The notes: generated by a model not told the origin, from the letters alone. A stretch of 64,000 nt of DNA from Peribacillus frigoritolerans (GCF_004358755.1 NZ_SMZY01000003.1:372001-436000); one strand, 5' to 3'; shown: positions 26,488 to 42,124, counted from the first letter of the stretch. A program made the numbers and translations.

Positions 26488-26719
26488 TTTGTCAACTGTA
26501 TTGATTTATTTTTACCTTTAGAAATAAATTCCTGTAAAATGAACTTTTTGTTGCTTAAATAACTCTTATAAGTAAGAGTGGTGAAGAGATGAATGCAGGA
26601 CGATTAGTGAGAAAGGCTAACTAACTCCTTTTCCGCAGAATACATCTTTGATCATGCTCTTGTTTTGGACAATTGTTGCGATGGTTTTACATAAGAAGGG
26701 CGGTATATCAAAGTGTAGG

Positions 26720-26752
26720 AAAAAGCCAGAATCGCGATGATTCTGGCTTTTT
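26720..26752. terminator. Bidirectional terminator
   Basis: Perfect 14-bp stem AAAAAGCCAGAATC/GATTCTGGCTTTTT next to the end of the glyoxalase-like pseudogene. Confidence 0.85.
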
Positions 26753-26761
26753 AACAGGTTT

Positions 26762-26993
26762 TTATTCAGCTGTTGAATGTAAGGTTACCTGCATCCCGTC
26801 AGGAGCAGTCAATGAGTAGATTTTTTCACCATTCTCAATCATTGGACCATCTAGCCTTACCCCTTTAGCGGACGCAAACTGAGCAAACTCATCTGCATCA
26901 TCAACGATGAGCTGCAGCATGATTTTCAAAAAAGTCTGCAATATCCATACTATGCTCAGAGACTGAAACATATCGATAGCCTATAACTTTCAT
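26762..26993 (-). pseudogene. Glyoxalase/VOC-family protein, frameshifted and internally deleted
   Basis: A strong ribosome site (AGGAGGATAC) and ATG at 26993 open a VOC-like N terminus (MKVIGYRYVSVSEHSMDIADFF) that stops after 31 codons. The remaining part continues in another frame as VDDADEFAQFASAKGVRLDG, then APDGMQVTLHSTAE, a typical VOC C-terminal half. Together about 80 residues remain of an expected 115-130, so both a frameshift and a deletion are needed. Function is lost. Confidence 0.75.
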
Positions 26994-27072
26994 TTTTTGT
27001 ATCCTCCTGAAATTCCCAATTCAATTCCATATTAACACTTTTGAGATTGATAACAAACTTTTCAGAGAAACC

Positions 27073-27104
27073 AAAAACGGACCTGCCTCATTGGCAAGTC
27101 CGTT
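27073..27104 (-). terminator. Terminator of ssrA
   Basis: ACGGACTTGCC/GGCAGGTCCGT stem with T run on the minus strand, 40 bp after the tmRNA 3' end. Confidence 0.85.
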
Positions 27105-27140
27105 ATTTATATCGTATAGTAATTAGTCACCAAATATGTA

Positions 27141-27504
27141 TGGTGGAGACGGTGGGAGTCGAACCCACGTCCAGAAACATCGCCACTAAAGCGTCTACGA
27201 GTGTAGTTGATATATTCGCGATTCGCTAACTCTTATGCCTATCAACGGGCGTCGGAGCAGCTAGTCTGATTGGTCTCTTCCTTTATCCCCAGACGGAGGC
27301 ATCAGGCGTAGCCCACTTAGAGTGAGTCCCTTACCCTACCACATGGGCGATGGAGGGAGGAACCGCTATAGTCTGTTATTAAGCAGCTAAAGCGAAGTTG
27401 TTGTTAGTTTTGCCAGTTATTATTGGCGTGACGTTTTAACGAGGACGATCCCCTCGACTCGCAACTAAAGCTCGAACTATCCCTGTCGAATCCGTAACGT
27501 CCCC
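27141..27504 (-). ncRNA. ssrA: Transfer-messenger RNA
   Basis: The 5' end GGGGACGTTACGGATTCGAC and the 3' end with the T-arm GGGTTCGACTCCC and CTCCACCA frame 364 nt of tmRNA. The tag reading frame encodes the degradation peptide (A)GKTNNNFALAA ending in TAA, near 27377-27413. The RNA frees stalled ribosomes together with SmpB, encoded next door. It is similar in every segment to the known Bacillus molecule. Confidence 0.98.
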
Positions 27505-27626
27505 ATGATAATAAGTTCTGCATGGAAGTTAATCCAGCTTCACTATGGGAAGTCCCTTAAAGGGAAACGGAAACGCTCATGAAAAATCAGAGCGAATATG
27601 AAATTTTGGTTTGTCTTACAAATTCT

Positions 27627-27654
27627 ATTATATCAGATAGAGACAAGAAATCAA
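27627..27654 (-). promoter_or_regulatory. Candidate promoter of ssrA
   Basis: On the minus strand TTGATT and TATAAT are separated by 16 bp. This would start a transcript about 115 nt before the mature tmRNA 5' end, implying a processed leader. Confidence 0.65.
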
Positions 27655-27671
27655 TTGTAAGTTAATGTAAA

Positions 27672-28142
27672 TTAATTGTCTTTCTGCCGATCGCGGAAAG
27701 CGCGTTCCACTTCTCGTTTTGCTTCTTTTTTCTTTAGATCTTCACGTTTGTCATATTTCTTTTTACCCCGTCCTAAACCAATTAAAACTTTTGCAAACCC
27801 ATTTTTCAAGTAAATTTTTAATGGGACAAGCGCATAACCTTCTTCTTTGGTCAGTCCGATGAGCTTGCTGATTTCCTTGCGGTGAAGCAATAGCTTTCTG
27901 GTTCTTAGCGGCTCATGGTTGTGACGGTTGCCTTGTTCGTACGGTGAAATATGCATGTTATGAAGGAATACTTCTCCCTGCTGCACTCTCGCAAAAGAAT
28001 CCTTTAAGTTCACGCGTCCTGCACGTATCGCTTTGATTTCCGTTCCCTGCAAAACAATGCCTGTTTCATATGTTTCTTCAATTGCATAATCATGATTTGC
28101 TTTTTTGTTTTGAGCCAAGACTTTGCCTGTTCCTTTTGGCAT
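27672..28142 (-). CDS. smpB: SsrA-binding protein SmpB
   Basis: A 156-residue beta-barrel RNA-binding protein that delivers tmRNA to stalled ribosomes. Family motifs are the [18 protein letters not shown] segment, KLLLHRKEI, and the basic C-terminal tail ([20 protein letters not shown]) that enters the decoding centre. The ATG at 28142 follows a GGGGGATG site; the longer frame is not supported. It lies between rnr and ssrA, the usual Bacillus order. Confidence 0.98.
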   Translation of the reverse strand: MPKGTGKVLAQNKKANHDYAIEETYETGIVLQGTEIKAIRAGRVNLKDSFARVQQGEVFLHNMHISPYEQGNRHNHEPLRTRKLLLHRKEISKLIGLTKEEGYALVPLKIYLKNGFAKVLIGLGRGKKKYDKREDLKKKEAKREVERAFRDRQKDN

Positions 28143-28256
28143 GCTGCATCCCCCATCTCTCTCTTTGGCGATAGCCTCTATTTTATCAAAATATGAATGG
28201 AAAAGGAAGCCTGAGAGGCTCCCATCCTTCACGTTTTCTATTCAGCATACTAAAGC

Positions 28257-30641
28257 TTAACGTTTTTTCTTTTTCACTTTTCGTTTGCTTGCAGGAGCAT
28301 TTTGAAAAGATTTTTTCTTCTTCTTCTTTTTGTTCGGGTTTTGATTGCTCCAGCCATCATCAACACTGCCGCTTCGCTCTGCAGGTGCCTTTCTGTCATC
28401 TGATGATTTCCTTCTGCCTCTGCCCTCTTTAGCACCGCTTCGTTTCCCGCGGTCTCCTTTAATCACTTTAGGAGCATCATTCGGCTGACGGCGTCTTGTC
28501 CCTTTCATCCCGACGATTTCAAAATCAACAGCGCGTTCATCTTTGTTTACATTGACTACGCGTACTGTAATCTCGTCACCAATGCGGTAGACAGTTCCTG
28601 TCCGTTCGCCGATCATCGCGTAATTGCGCTCATCATAACGGTAATAATCGTCGGTCAGATAGCTGACGTGTACGAGGCCTTCGATTGTATTAGGAAGCTC
28701 AACGAACATTCCGAAGTTTGTTACTGAGCTGATAATGCCGTCATATTCTTCCCCGACTTTATCAAGCATGTATTCTGTTTTCTTAAGGTCATCTGTTTCA
28801 CGCTCTGCATCAACTGCACGGCGCTCCATATTCGATGACTGATCCGCAATCATATCCATTTTTTCTGCCCATTTTGTTTTTGTTGCTTCATCCACCTTTC
28901 CTTCAATTAAGTAGGTGCGGATTAAGCGATGGACAATTAAATCCGGATAACGGCGGATCGGTGATGTGAAATGAGTATAGAACTCAGTCGAAAGGCCAAA
29001 ATGCCCCAGACTTTCCGGATCGTACTTAGCCTGTTTCATCGATCTCAGCATGACCGTCGAGATGACCATTTCCTCAGGCTGTCCCGCTACATCATCAAGG
29101 ATATCCTGCAGGGCACGAGGGTGAATCGTGTTTGCTGTTCCTTTTACAGAGTATCCAAAGTTAGTCACAAATTCTAGGAACCTCTGCAGCTTTTCAGCAT
29201 TTGGTTCTTCATGGATACGGTAAATAAACGGAACCTTCATCCAGTGGAAATGCTCGGCAACCGTTTCGTTTGCAAGCAGCATAAATTCTTCAATCAGGCG
29301 TTCGGCGACTGTGCGCTCTCGTATTACTACGTCATAGGGCTTTCCTTCTTTATCAACAAGTACCTTTGCTTCTTTAAAATCAAAATCAATCGCTCCGCGA
29401 GTCATTCTTTTGTTGCGGAGAATTTGCGCAAGCTTCTCCATTCGCTGAAACATCGGCACAAGCGCTTCATATTTCTCAAGCAGTTCAGGTTTTTGATCGA
29501 CCAGAATTTCCTTTACATCGGAATACGTCATGCGTTCAGTCGTTTTGATCACGCTTTGGAATATTTCGTGCTTTACGACTTCCCCTTGGCTGTTGATCTC
29601 CATCTCACAAGAAAGCGTCAGACGATCTACTTTAGGATTAAGAGAACAAATTCCGTTTGATAAACGGTGCGGAATCATCGGAATAACGCGGTCAACTAAA
29701 TAAACGCTCGTTGCGCGCTCCAATGCTTCTTTATCAATTGGCGAGTTCTCTGTTACATAATGACTGACATCTGCAATATGAACGCCTAATTTGTAATTTC
29801 CGTTTTCAAGCTCTGTTACTGTAACCGCATCATCAAGATCTTTTGCATCCGCGCCGTCAATTGTGACAATGACTTCATTGCGTAGATCCCTGCGGTCCTT
29901 GATATCCTCTTCACTGATCGTTTCAGGAACATCATTTGCCTGTTCCAGAACCTCCACCGGGAAAGCCTGAGGCAGCCCATGCTTATGAATAACAGACAAG
30001 ATATCAACGCCTGGATCATTTTTATGACCAAGAATCGCAATAACTTCGCCTTCTGCACTCATTCTTCCTTCTGGGTATGTTGTCAGATGAACGACCACTT
30101 TGTGTCCTTCAATCGCCCCATTTGAAGCTTTTTTAGGGATGAAAATATCATTTGGAATCTTTTTATCGTCAGGAATGACAAAACCGAAGTTTTTGCTTTC
30201 TGTATAGGTTCCGACAACCTCTTTCAGACCGCGCTCAACGATGCGGATGACTGTGCCTTCCTGCCTGCTTCCGCTGGATTCTGTGCTTACTCTGACCAGG
30301 ACAGTATCTCCGTGCATGGCATTACCAAGCTCGCTTGGCGGAATAAACACATCTCCCTGATTTGGATCCTCTGTAATGACAAAGGCAAATCCTTTCGCAT
30401 GTCCGCTGACTCTTCCGCGGATTAAATTCATTCGTTCAGGCAAACCATAGCGGTTGCTTCTTGTGCGCACAACCAGACCTTGTTCCTCCATCGTGACAAG
30501 AGCTTTTACAAACTCCTTGAATTCAGAAGAATCCTCAATTCCAAACGCTTCTTCAAGCTCCTGGACGGTTAAAGGCTTGTATGCCTCTTCTTTCATAAAA
30601 GAAAGCAGTTTATCAATATGTATCTTCATATTATTATCCAT
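28257..30641 (-). CDS. rnr: Ribonuclease R
   Basis: 3'-5' exoribonuclease that degrades structured RNA, including tmRNA-tagged messages. The 794-residue protein has an N-terminal winged-helix region, two cold-shock-type domains, and the RNB domain with [12 protein letters not shown] (metal-binding aspartates). A C-terminal S1 domain ([16 protein letters not shown]) and a lysine/arginine-rich tail of about 80 residues complete it. AAAGGAGGGACGCAA stands before the ATG at 30641, so ten upstream codons are not used. The stop is 114 bp from smpB. Confidence 0.97.
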   Translation of the reverse strand: MDNNMKIHIDKLLSFMKEEAYKPLTVQELEEAFGIEDSSEFKEFVKALVTMEEQGLVVRTRSNRYGLPERMNLIRGRVSGHAKGFAFVITEDPNQGDVFIPPSELGNAMHGDTVLVRVSTESSGSRQEGTVIRIVERGLKEVVGTYTESKNFGFVIPDDKKIPNDIFIPKKASNGAIEGHKVVVHLTTYPEGRMSAEGEVIAILGHKNDPGVDILSVIHKHGLPQAFPVEVLEQANDVPETISEEDIKDRRDLRNEVIVTIDGADAKDLDDAVTVTELENGNYKLGVHIADVSHYVTENSPIDKEALERATSVYLVDRVIPMIPHRLSNGICSLNPKVDRLTLSCEMEINSQGEVVKHEIFQSVIKTTERMTYSDVKEILVDQKPELLEKYEALVPMFQRMEKLAQILRNKRMTRGAIDFDFKEAKVLVDKEGKPYDVVIRERTVAERLIEEFMLLANETVAEHFHWMKVPFIYRIHEEPNAEKLQRFLEFVTNFGYSVKGTANTIHPRALQDILDDVAGQPEEMVISTVMLRSMKQAKYDPESLGHFGLSTEFYTHFTSPIRRYPDLIVHRLIRTYLIEGKVDEATKTKWAEKMDMIADQSSNMERRAVDAERETDDLKKTEYMLDKVGEEYDGIISSVTNFGMFVELPNTIEGLVHVSYLTDDYYRYDERNYAMIGERTGTVYRIGDEITVRVVNVNKDERAVDFEIVGMKGTRRRQPNDAPKVIKGDRGKRSGAKEGRGRRKSSDDRKAPAERSGSVDDGWSNQNPNKKKKKKKSFQNAPASKRKVKKKKR

Positions 30642-30661
30642 TTGCGTCCCTCCTTTTGGGA

Positions 30662-31405
30662 TTATTGCCAATCAAGACTTTCTAAAAACTCATAAACATC
30701 TGCATGGAGCTGATCGCGCTCTTTATCCAGTGTGATGACATGTCCTGATTCTTCGTACCATTTTAAATGCTTATTATCAGATTCTACTTCGTTATAAATA
30801 ATATTTGCACTATCTGTATTAATCATGTGGTCGTGTCTCGCTTGAGCGACAAATGCCGGCGAATAAACCATATCCACATTGTTCCTCACATCTGCAATCA
30901 GTTCCTGTAGAGCCCTCAGTGTATTCATCGGCGTTTTCTCAAATCGCTTCATTTCCTCTTCGATCTCTGCCTCTGATTTTCCTTCGAATTTCTTAAAGTT
31001 GCGGGCATACTCTAAAATACCCTTGTACATCACTTCTTCATTCTTGATATACATAGGGGCGCACATCGGAACAATACCCTTTACAGGTACAGTGTAACCC
31101 AATTTCACAGAAAACACACCGCCAAGGGATAACCCGGCAACTGCAATCGATTCATGGCCGCGCTCTTTCAGCAGATTATAGCCTTCCAAAACGTCCTTCC
31201 ACCAATCTTCAGGACCAGTGTGCACAAGCTCTTCAGGCGGCACGCCATGGCCTTTGTATTGGGGGGCATGGCATGTATATCCTCTCTCATTTAAATAGCG
31301 TCCAAGCATCCTGACGTCAGCTGTGTTGCCCGTAAAACCGTGAAGCAGCAGAACGGCACGGTCTCCGCCTTCAAATATAAATGGTTTTGGCAAAACTCTC
31401 TTCAT
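30662..31405 (-). CDS. est: Carboxylesterase (Est30/YvaK family)
   Basis: A 247-residue alpha/beta-hydrolase that cleaves short- to medium-chain esters in the cytosol. The nucleophile elbow is GLSLGG, the oxyanion region [14 protein letters not shown], and the acid and base lie in ARHDHMIN and [11 protein letters not shown]. The size and motifs match the thermophilic esterase Est30 family. It lies 20 bp upstream of rnr and follows secG, as in B. subtilis (yvaK). A palindrome containing CAAACGTTTG is located 63 bp before its start. Confidence 0.93.
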   Translation of the reverse strand: MKRVLPKPFIFEGGDRAVLLLHGFTGNTADVRMLGRYLNERGYTCHAPQYKGHGVPPEELVHTGPEDWWKDVLEGYNLLKERGHESIAVAGLSLGGVFSVKLGYTVPVKGIVPMCAPMYIKNEEVMYKGILEYARNFKKFEGKSEAEIEEEMKRFEKTPMNTLRALQELIADVRNNVDMVYSPAFVAQARHDHMINTDSANIIYNEVESDNKHLKWYEESGHVITLDKERDQLHADVYEFLESLDWQ

Positions 31406-31467
31406 ATTAAAAACTCCTTTTATGTAAGCATCTATTTATAAGGTTCCATCATCTGTTTCTATTTAAA

Positions 31468-31477
31468 CAAACGTTTG
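31468..31477. promoter_or_regulatory. Palindrome CAAACGTTTG upstream of est
   Basis: The core lies in TAAACAAACGTTTGATT, 17 bases that recur exactly at 59450-59466 upstream of hisZ. The regulator is unknown; a TetR-family site is one possibility. Confidence 0.35.
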
Positions 31478-31526
31478 ATTAAAGGGCAAAAATGTTGATT
31501 CGGCAAGGGATTCTGGATAAATGACA

Positions 31527-31556
31527 AAAGGGAGTCTGATAAGAATCAGACCCCCG
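31527..31556 (-). terminator. Terminator of secG
   Basis: GGGAGTCTGAT/ATCAGACTCCC-type stem with T run on the minus strand. Confidence 0.8.
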
Positions 31557-31574
31557 TTCGATCAATGTCATGTA

Positions 31575-31808
31575 TTAAAATCCGGCGTATGACACCGCAA
31601 TCGTCAATAAGAAGAAAAGTACAGACAATACGACTGTCGCACGATGAAGAACCAAATCCATTCCGCGTGCTTTTTGTTTTCCGAAAAGCTGTTCAGCTCC
31701 TCCGGAGATAGCACCTGATAAACCAGCACTTTTGCCTGACTGAAGTAAAACAACAGTAATAAGAGCAATACTTACGATTACAAGTAATGTGATTAATAAA
31801 ATGTGCAT
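31575..31808 (-). CDS. secG: Preprotein translocase subunit SecG
   Basis: A 77-residue membrane protein of the SecYEG channel. Two hydrophobic helices flank the conserved cytosolic loop [25 protein letters not shown], followed by a C-terminal helix. The ATG at 31808 has AGGAGGTGTCGTCC upstream; an ATG three codons earlier overlaps that site. It starts the secG-est-rnr-smpB-ssrA block, which is separated by a terminator just after secG. Confidence 0.97.
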   Translation of the reverse strand: MHILLITLLVIVSIALITVVLLQSGKSAGLSGAISGGAEQLFGKQKARGMDLVLHRATVVLSVLFFLLTIAVSYAGF

Positions 31809-31990
31809 GGACGACACCTCCTAGAACCCGGTTAGCATTATTTTCAATTTACCATATTGGTGGTCAAATGTCACTATCATTCGATCGTTTGTCCAATCTT
31901 TATTCTTAGCATTCCGAAACAATTCTTTTGAGGGAAAAGCTTCCTTTATGATATGCTACTTAGATAGTTTTGCAGAAAGAAGGGAAAACC

Positions 31991-32920
31991 TTGAAAAACA
32001 CACGCATCTATCTTATCTTGATCGGTGTTATGCTCATTTGGGGACTGAATGTGCCTTTACTCAAAATCATTGTTGATAGCTTTATGCCCGTTACAGTAAC
32101 AGCCGTACGAATTTTCACAGCAAGTATTTGTGTACTGATTATCTTATCTTTTTTAAAACTTTTCCGCAAACCGACTCTTAAGGAAACCATGTATATTGCA
32201 GGGGGCGGCGTGCTGAACGTTGTGTGTCATCATTATTTCCTTTCTGTAGGACTTACAATGACTACTTCTACAAATGGCGGTTTAATACTCGGCCTCGGTC
32301 CTATGCTTACAGCTATCTTATCGATTCTCTTTCTTAATCAAAGACTGACCATCATCCGTTTTACAGGATTTGTGCTGGGACTTACAGGAGTAGGATTTAC
32401 CATTTTAGCAGGAAGCAAAGGCATCAGCAATATGAATACAGGAGATATCTACATCTTCATCTCCATTTTTACACAGGCCTGCAGCTTCATTATTATAAAA
32501 AAAGCGTGCCGAACGCTCGATCCTCGCTTAATGACAGGCTATATGCTGTTCTTTGGATCTCTTGTTTTATTTATCATCAGTCTGATCACAGAGCCTGGAG
32601 GAATTGAGAGCCTGTTTCACGGAACGCCTGCAGTCTGGGGAGTCTTTTTCACCTCTGCCATTCTTGCGACAGCGATTGGACACATGACCTATAACTTTGC
32701 CATCGGAATGGTTGGTCCGGCCGAAACATCAATCTTTATGAATTTAAGTACATTCTTTGCACTCGCTGGATCGGCTCTGATCCTGCATGAGGCCATTTAC
32801 CCGTCGCATTTAATAGGGCTCTTGTTTATTGTATCCGGGGTTATTTTGGGCTCAGGAGCGTATGAGGAGTTTCGGTACCGGCACCGTCATCATAAGAATG
32901 AAGCATCTTCCTCCGGGTGA
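31991..32920 (+). CDS. DMT-superfamily (EamA) metabolite exporter
   Basis: A 309-residue, ten-helix transporter made of two EamA repeats. The first includes LIWGLNVPLLKI and the second GPAETSIFMNLSTFFALAGS with the EAIYPSHLIGLLFIVSGVIL end. Such proteins export amino acids or other metabolites; the substrate is not predictable. The TTG at 31991 follows AAGAAGGGA; the frame from an earlier in-frame TTG at 31970 would place the ribosome site inside the gene. It is a single gene divergent from secG. Confidence 0.85.
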   Translation: MKNTRIYLILIGVMLIWGLNVPLLKIIVDSFMPVTVTAVRIFTASICVLIILSFLKLFRKPTLKETMYIAGGGVLNVVCHHYFLSVGLTMTTSTNGGLILGLGPMLTAILSILFLNQRLTIIRFTGFVLGLTGVGFTILAGSKGISNMNTGDIYIFISIFTQACSFIIIKKACRTLDPRLMTGYMLFFGSLVLFIISLITEPGGIESLFHGTPAVWGVFFTSAILATAIGHMTYNFAIGMVGPAETSIFMNLSTFFALAGSALILHEAIYPSHLIGLLFIVSGVILGSGAYEEFRYRHRHHKNEASSSG

Positions 32921-33062
32921 GGGAGGTGCTTTTTTTGCAGACACAATTTGATTTTTGTGATTTGCGTGATGGATGGGTTGGTTTTATTATGGGGCAAAGG
33001 AGGTGATTTGAATAATTTTAAAAGAGAGATGTGAATCTGCGGAACTGAGAACATATAGAAGT

Positions 33063-33926
33063 TTGAATGCACGAATGGAGTTAGCGGGAGCAGACCAGAA
33101 ACTCTTCCAATACCTTGAAAGCGGCTACGAGGGAGAGAAGATCTTTGATGGGTGGATAGAGCCCGCAGGAGATGGGCTTATTTTAAATGATCTCCTCTTT
33201 GTCACAGGCGGAAGCCACTATCAAATGGATTCCTTATACATTGCTCCGCAAAAAATCTATCTCTTTGAAGTGAAAAACCTGTCAGGAGACCATTCCACTG
33301 AAAAAGAAGAATGGATGTCCTGCGCCACAAAATCAGAGATCCAAAATCCCATTTTGCAGCTTAAAAGATGCGAATCTCTGCTCAGGAGGCAGCTTCAAAT
33401 TTTAAAATGTTCACTGCCGGTGGAAGCCTATGTGGTATTTGTAAACCCTGAATTTCACTTGTATCATGCTCCTCTACACTCCCCACTGATCTTCCCATCT
33501 CAATGGAATCGTTTTTCTCAAAGGCTTAAAAATGTCCGTTTATCCAATGGGTTTCACTCGAAGCTTGCGGAGAAGCTTTTGTCACTTCATGTGGAAAAAT
33601 CCCCATATGAACGGCGTCCTGAGTTTAAATATGAGGACTTGCGGAAGGGGATTGTATGCGGGGGCTGCGGGAGGCTGGGGATGGAGGTTTTTAGTAAGAC
33701 TCAGTTGATATGTGAAAGATGCAGGCATATGGAAAGGTATAAAAACAGCATTTTGAGAAGTGTGGAGGAGTTTCGTTTGTTGTTTCCTGAAAAAAAGATA
33801 ACATCTGAACAAATACACAATTGGTGCGGAAATATAAAAAATAGCAGATCCATTCAAAAAATACTAAAAGAGAATTTTGTAAAAGTTGGTCTTGCAAGGG
33901 GCAATCATTATGAAGAGGTAAAATAA
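33063..33926 (+). CDS. NERD (nuclease-related) domain protein with zinc-ribbon-like C terminus
   Basis: A protein of at least 287 residues. The NERD domain (about 15-135) shows YEGEKIFDGWIEP, LILNDLLF, the putative catalytic residues in YIAPQKIYLFEVKN, and QLKRCESLLRRQL. The C-terminal part holds a Cys4 motif (CGGCGRLG...CERC) and a helical tail. NERD proteins are thought to be nucleases or DNA-associated factors; none of this is proven here. The coding pattern continues upstream in frame to 33012 (ILKERCESAELRTYRS), but no usual start codon exists there. A TTG with a strong AAGGAGGTGA site is one base out of frame at 33008. Confidence 0.8.
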   Translation: MNARMELAGADQKLFQYLESGYEGEKIFDGWIEPAGDGLILNDLLFVTGGSHYQMDSLYIAPQKIYLFEVKNLSGDHSTEKEEWMSCATKSEIQNPILQLKRCESLLRRQLQILKCSLPVEAYVVFVNPEFHLYHAPLHSPLIFPSQWNRFSQRLKNVRLSNGFHSKLAEKLLSLHVEKSPYERRPEFKYEDLRKGIVCGGCGRLGMEVFSKTQLICERCRHMERYKNSILRSVEEFRLLFPEKKITSEQIHNWCGNIKNSRSIQKILKENFVKVGLARGNHYEEVK

Positions 33927-33934
33927 CCTGTTTT

Positions 33935-34790
33935 GTGCTGTTAACTCCGGTTTAGCGCACTTTCGGTGGAACGGTCTCCTCACTTTGTGCTGTTAACTCC
34001 GGTTTAGCGCACTTTCGGTGGAGCGGTCTCCTCACTTTATGCTGTTAACTCCGGTTTAGTGCACTTTCGGTGGAGCGGTCTCATCACTTTGTGCTGTTAA
34101 CTCCGGTTTAGCGGACTTTCGGTGGAGCGGCCTCCTCACTTTGTGCTGGTAACTCCGGTTTAGTGCACTTTCGGTGGAGCGGCCTCCTCACTTTGTGCTG
34201 GTAACTCCGGTTTAGTGCACTTTCGGTGGAGCGGTCTCCTCACTTTGTGCTGTTAACTCCTGTTTAGTGTACTTCCGGTGAAGCGGTCTCCTCTCTTTGT
34301 GCTGTTAACTCCGGTTTAGTGTACTTCCGGTGAAGCGGTCTCCTCACTTTGTGCTGTTAACTCCGGTTTAGCGCACTTTCGGTGGAGCGGTCTCCTCACT
34401 TTGTGCTGTTAACTCCTGTTTAGTGTACTTCCGGTGGAGCTGTCTCCTCACTTTGTGCTGTTAACTCCGGTTTAGCGCACTTTCTGTGGAGCGGTCTCCT
34501 CACTTTGTGCTGTTAACTCCGGTTTAGCGCACTTCCTGCAGATCTGCATTTCCACTTTGTGCTGCAAACTAGGGTTTAGTGCACTTCCTAAAGATCACCA
34601 CTTGCACTTTGTGCTGTAAACATGGGTTTAACGCACTTCCTAGAGATCTCCACTTGCACTTTGTGCTGTTAACTCCGGTTTAGCGCACTTCCCAAAGATC
34701 TCCACTTGCACTTTGTGCTGTTATCCCAGGTTTAGCACACTTCCTGCAGAGCGACATTTTCACTTTATGCTGTTAACTAACCATCAACAA
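33935..34790. repeat. Tandem array of 52-bp hairpin-forming units (16 full, one partial)
   Basis: The unit start GTGCTG (or ATGCTG) occurs at 33935, 33987, 34039, 34091 and then every 52 bases to 34767, seventeen times with no insertion or deletion. The constant half folds as GTGC/GCAC plus TTAAC/GTTTA around the loop TCCG, closed by C-G. Units 1-12 share a second half (TTCGGTGGAGCGGTCTCC). Units 12-16 change this half to TTCCTAAAGATCTCCACTTG-type sequences but keep the hairpin. There is no open frame, spacer variation or known element. It fills the gap between the NERD gene and the eno terminator. Confidence 0.95.
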
Positions 34791-34815
34791 TGCGTAACAC
34801 CACCCGTACCCACAC

Positions 34816-34852
34816 AAAAAAAACCGCCCGGAATCAAAATCCCGGGCGGTTT
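34816..34852 (-). terminator. Terminator of the glycolytic operon
   Basis: CCGCCCGG/CCGGGCGG stem and eight T on the minus strand after eno. Confidence 0.92.
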
Positions 34853-34864
34853 CTTATTCATTCA

Positions 34865-36160
<1,296 letters not shown>

Positions 36161-36182
36161 TTATTTCTCTCCTTTTAAATGG

Positions 36183-38505
<2,323 letters not shown>

Positions 38506-38586
38506 TTAGGCTCTTTTACAATCATGGCTGCATGCAATGGAAAAACCATCAGATTGGTGCACACAGCCTCTATTTTGTTAAAGAAC

Positions 38587-39771
38587 TTATTTATCGTTTA
38601 AAGCGACAACTCCTGGAAGCTCTTTGCCTTCCATGAATTCAAGAGATGCTCCGCCGCCTGTTGAAATGTGATCCATTTTGTCTGCCATGTTGAATTTTTC
38701 AACTGCAGCAGCAGAATCTCCTCCGCCGATGACTGTGTATGTATCTTTTGCTTCTGAAAGTGCTACAGCCACAGATTTTGTACCCTCTGCAAATGCATCT
38801 AATTCAAATACGCCAAGCGGTCCGTTCCAGATCACAAGCTTTGAATTCTTAATAACATCTGCATAGATTTCACGGGATTTCGGACCTGCATCTAAGCCTT
38901 CCCAATCACTTGGAATGCTGTCGATCGGCACAACTTTAATGTTTGCATCATTTGAAAAATCATCCGCGACAACTACGTCAACAGGCATGTAGAAGTTAAC
39001 GCCATTTTTCTTCGCTTTATCCATGAACGATTTAGCAAGCTCAACTTTATCTTCTTCAAGAAGAGATTTTCCAACCTCGTGGCCCAATGCTTTAATGAAT
39101 GTGTAAGCAAGTCCGCCGCCGATGATGATGTTGTCTACTTTATCTAAGAGGTGATCGATGACACCGATTTTGTCTTTTACTTTAGCTCCGCCGATAATTG
39201 CTGTGAACGGACGCTCCGGGTTTGATAATGCTTTGCCCAATACTTCTAATTCTTTTTCCAAAAGGAATCCTGCTACAGCCGGAATGTGGTCTGCAATGCC
39301 TGCAGTTGAAGCGTGTGCACGGTGTGCTGCTCCGAATGCGTCATTTACATAGACATCAGCAAGCTCAGCGAATGCTTTTGCAAGCTCAGGATCATTTTTC
39401 TCTTCACCAGGGTAGAAACGAACGTTTTCTAATAGAAGTACGTCGCCTTCCTGCATTTTAGAGATTTCAGCTTTTACAGAGTCGCCATAAGCTTCGTCTG
39501 CTTTCGCTACATTTTTGCCAAGTAATTCTTGAAGACGCTCTGCAACTGCGTTTAAGCGAAGCTCCTCAACAACTTGTCCTTTTGGACGGCCTAAATGGCT
39601 TGCTAATAGAACCTTTGCACCTTGCTCTGTTAAGTACTGAATTGTAGGTATTGCTGCACGAATGCGTGTGTCATCTGTTACTTGGCCATCTTTCATCGGC
39701 ACGTTGAAATCAACACGGCAGAAGACAACTTTCCCTTTTACCTCGATGTCTTTTACTGACTTTTTGTTCAT
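38587..39771 (-). CDS. pgk: Phosphoglycerate kinase
   Basis: Makes ATP from 1,3-bisphosphoglycerate. The 394-residue two-domain protein shows CRVDFNVPM, the substrate arginine in HLGRPKG, the hinge region [23 protein letters not shown], and the nucleotide-binding WNGPLGVFE and GGGDSAAAV. The ATG at 39771 has AAAGGAGGAATTC upstream; the 29-codon extension is unsupported. It follows gap with a 134-bp gap that holds a short inverted repeat (AAGTCTC/GAGACTT). Confidence 0.99.
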   Translation of the reverse strand: MNKKSVKDIEVKGKVVFCRVDFNVPMKDGQVTDDTRIRAAIPTIQYLTEQGAKVLLASHLGRPKGQVVEELRLNAVAERLQELLGKNVAKADEAYGDSVKAEISKMQEGDVLLLENVRFYPGEEKNDPELAKAFAELADVYVNDAFGAAHRAHASTAGIADHIPAVAGFLLEKELEVLGKALSNPERPFTAIIGGAKVKDKIGVIDHLLDKVDNIIIGGGLAYTFIKALGHEVGKSLLEEDKVELAKSFMDKAKKNGVNFYMPVDVVVADDFSNDANIKVVPIDSIPSDWEGLDAGPKSREIYADVIKNSKLVIWNGPLGVFELDAFAEGTKSVAVALSEAKDTYTVIGGGDSAAAVEKFNMADKMDHISTGGGASLEFMEGKELPGVVALNDK

Positions 39772-39905
39772 CTTCAGGAATTCCTCCTTTAATTGGAATG
39801 GTTTGGCATACAAAGCAAAAGGGAGGGGGCCTGTATTCCCCTTCCCCTTTGCACTCATTATAACCTTAGTTTTGGTTGTAATCCAAGTCTCGGGAGACTT
39901 ATGGA

Positions 39906-41994
<2,089 letters not shown>

Positions 41995-42016
41995 GTACAA
42001 ATTCCCTTTCAAATAG

Positions 42017-42089
42017 AAAAGCGGAAGCGCCTTGGTCAGCTCCGACAGAGCAGTACTGACCGAGGCGTTAGGCGCTGGAACTAGACACA
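42017..42089 (+). repeat. Dispersed hairpin repeat in the cggR leader
   Basis: The unit runs from AAAAGCGGAAGCGCC to GGCGCTGGAACTAGACAC. It folds as GCGCCTTGGTCAG with CTGACCGAGGCG and lacks the long central arm of the copies at 3898. It lies antisense inside the cggR 5' leader. Confidence 0.85.
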
Positions 42090-42124
42090 GATGTGAATAT
42101 TTCCTTAACCATTAAATCCTACGG

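Noticed and set aside
26592-26719. Short plus-strand frames, including one resembling a membrane-protein tail (LFWTIVAMVLHKKG)
   Set aside because: No ribosome site and fewer than 30 codons; at best a remnant.
33935-34790. CRISPR array
   Set aside because: The units are continuous 52-bp repeats without unique spacers, and there are no cas genes.
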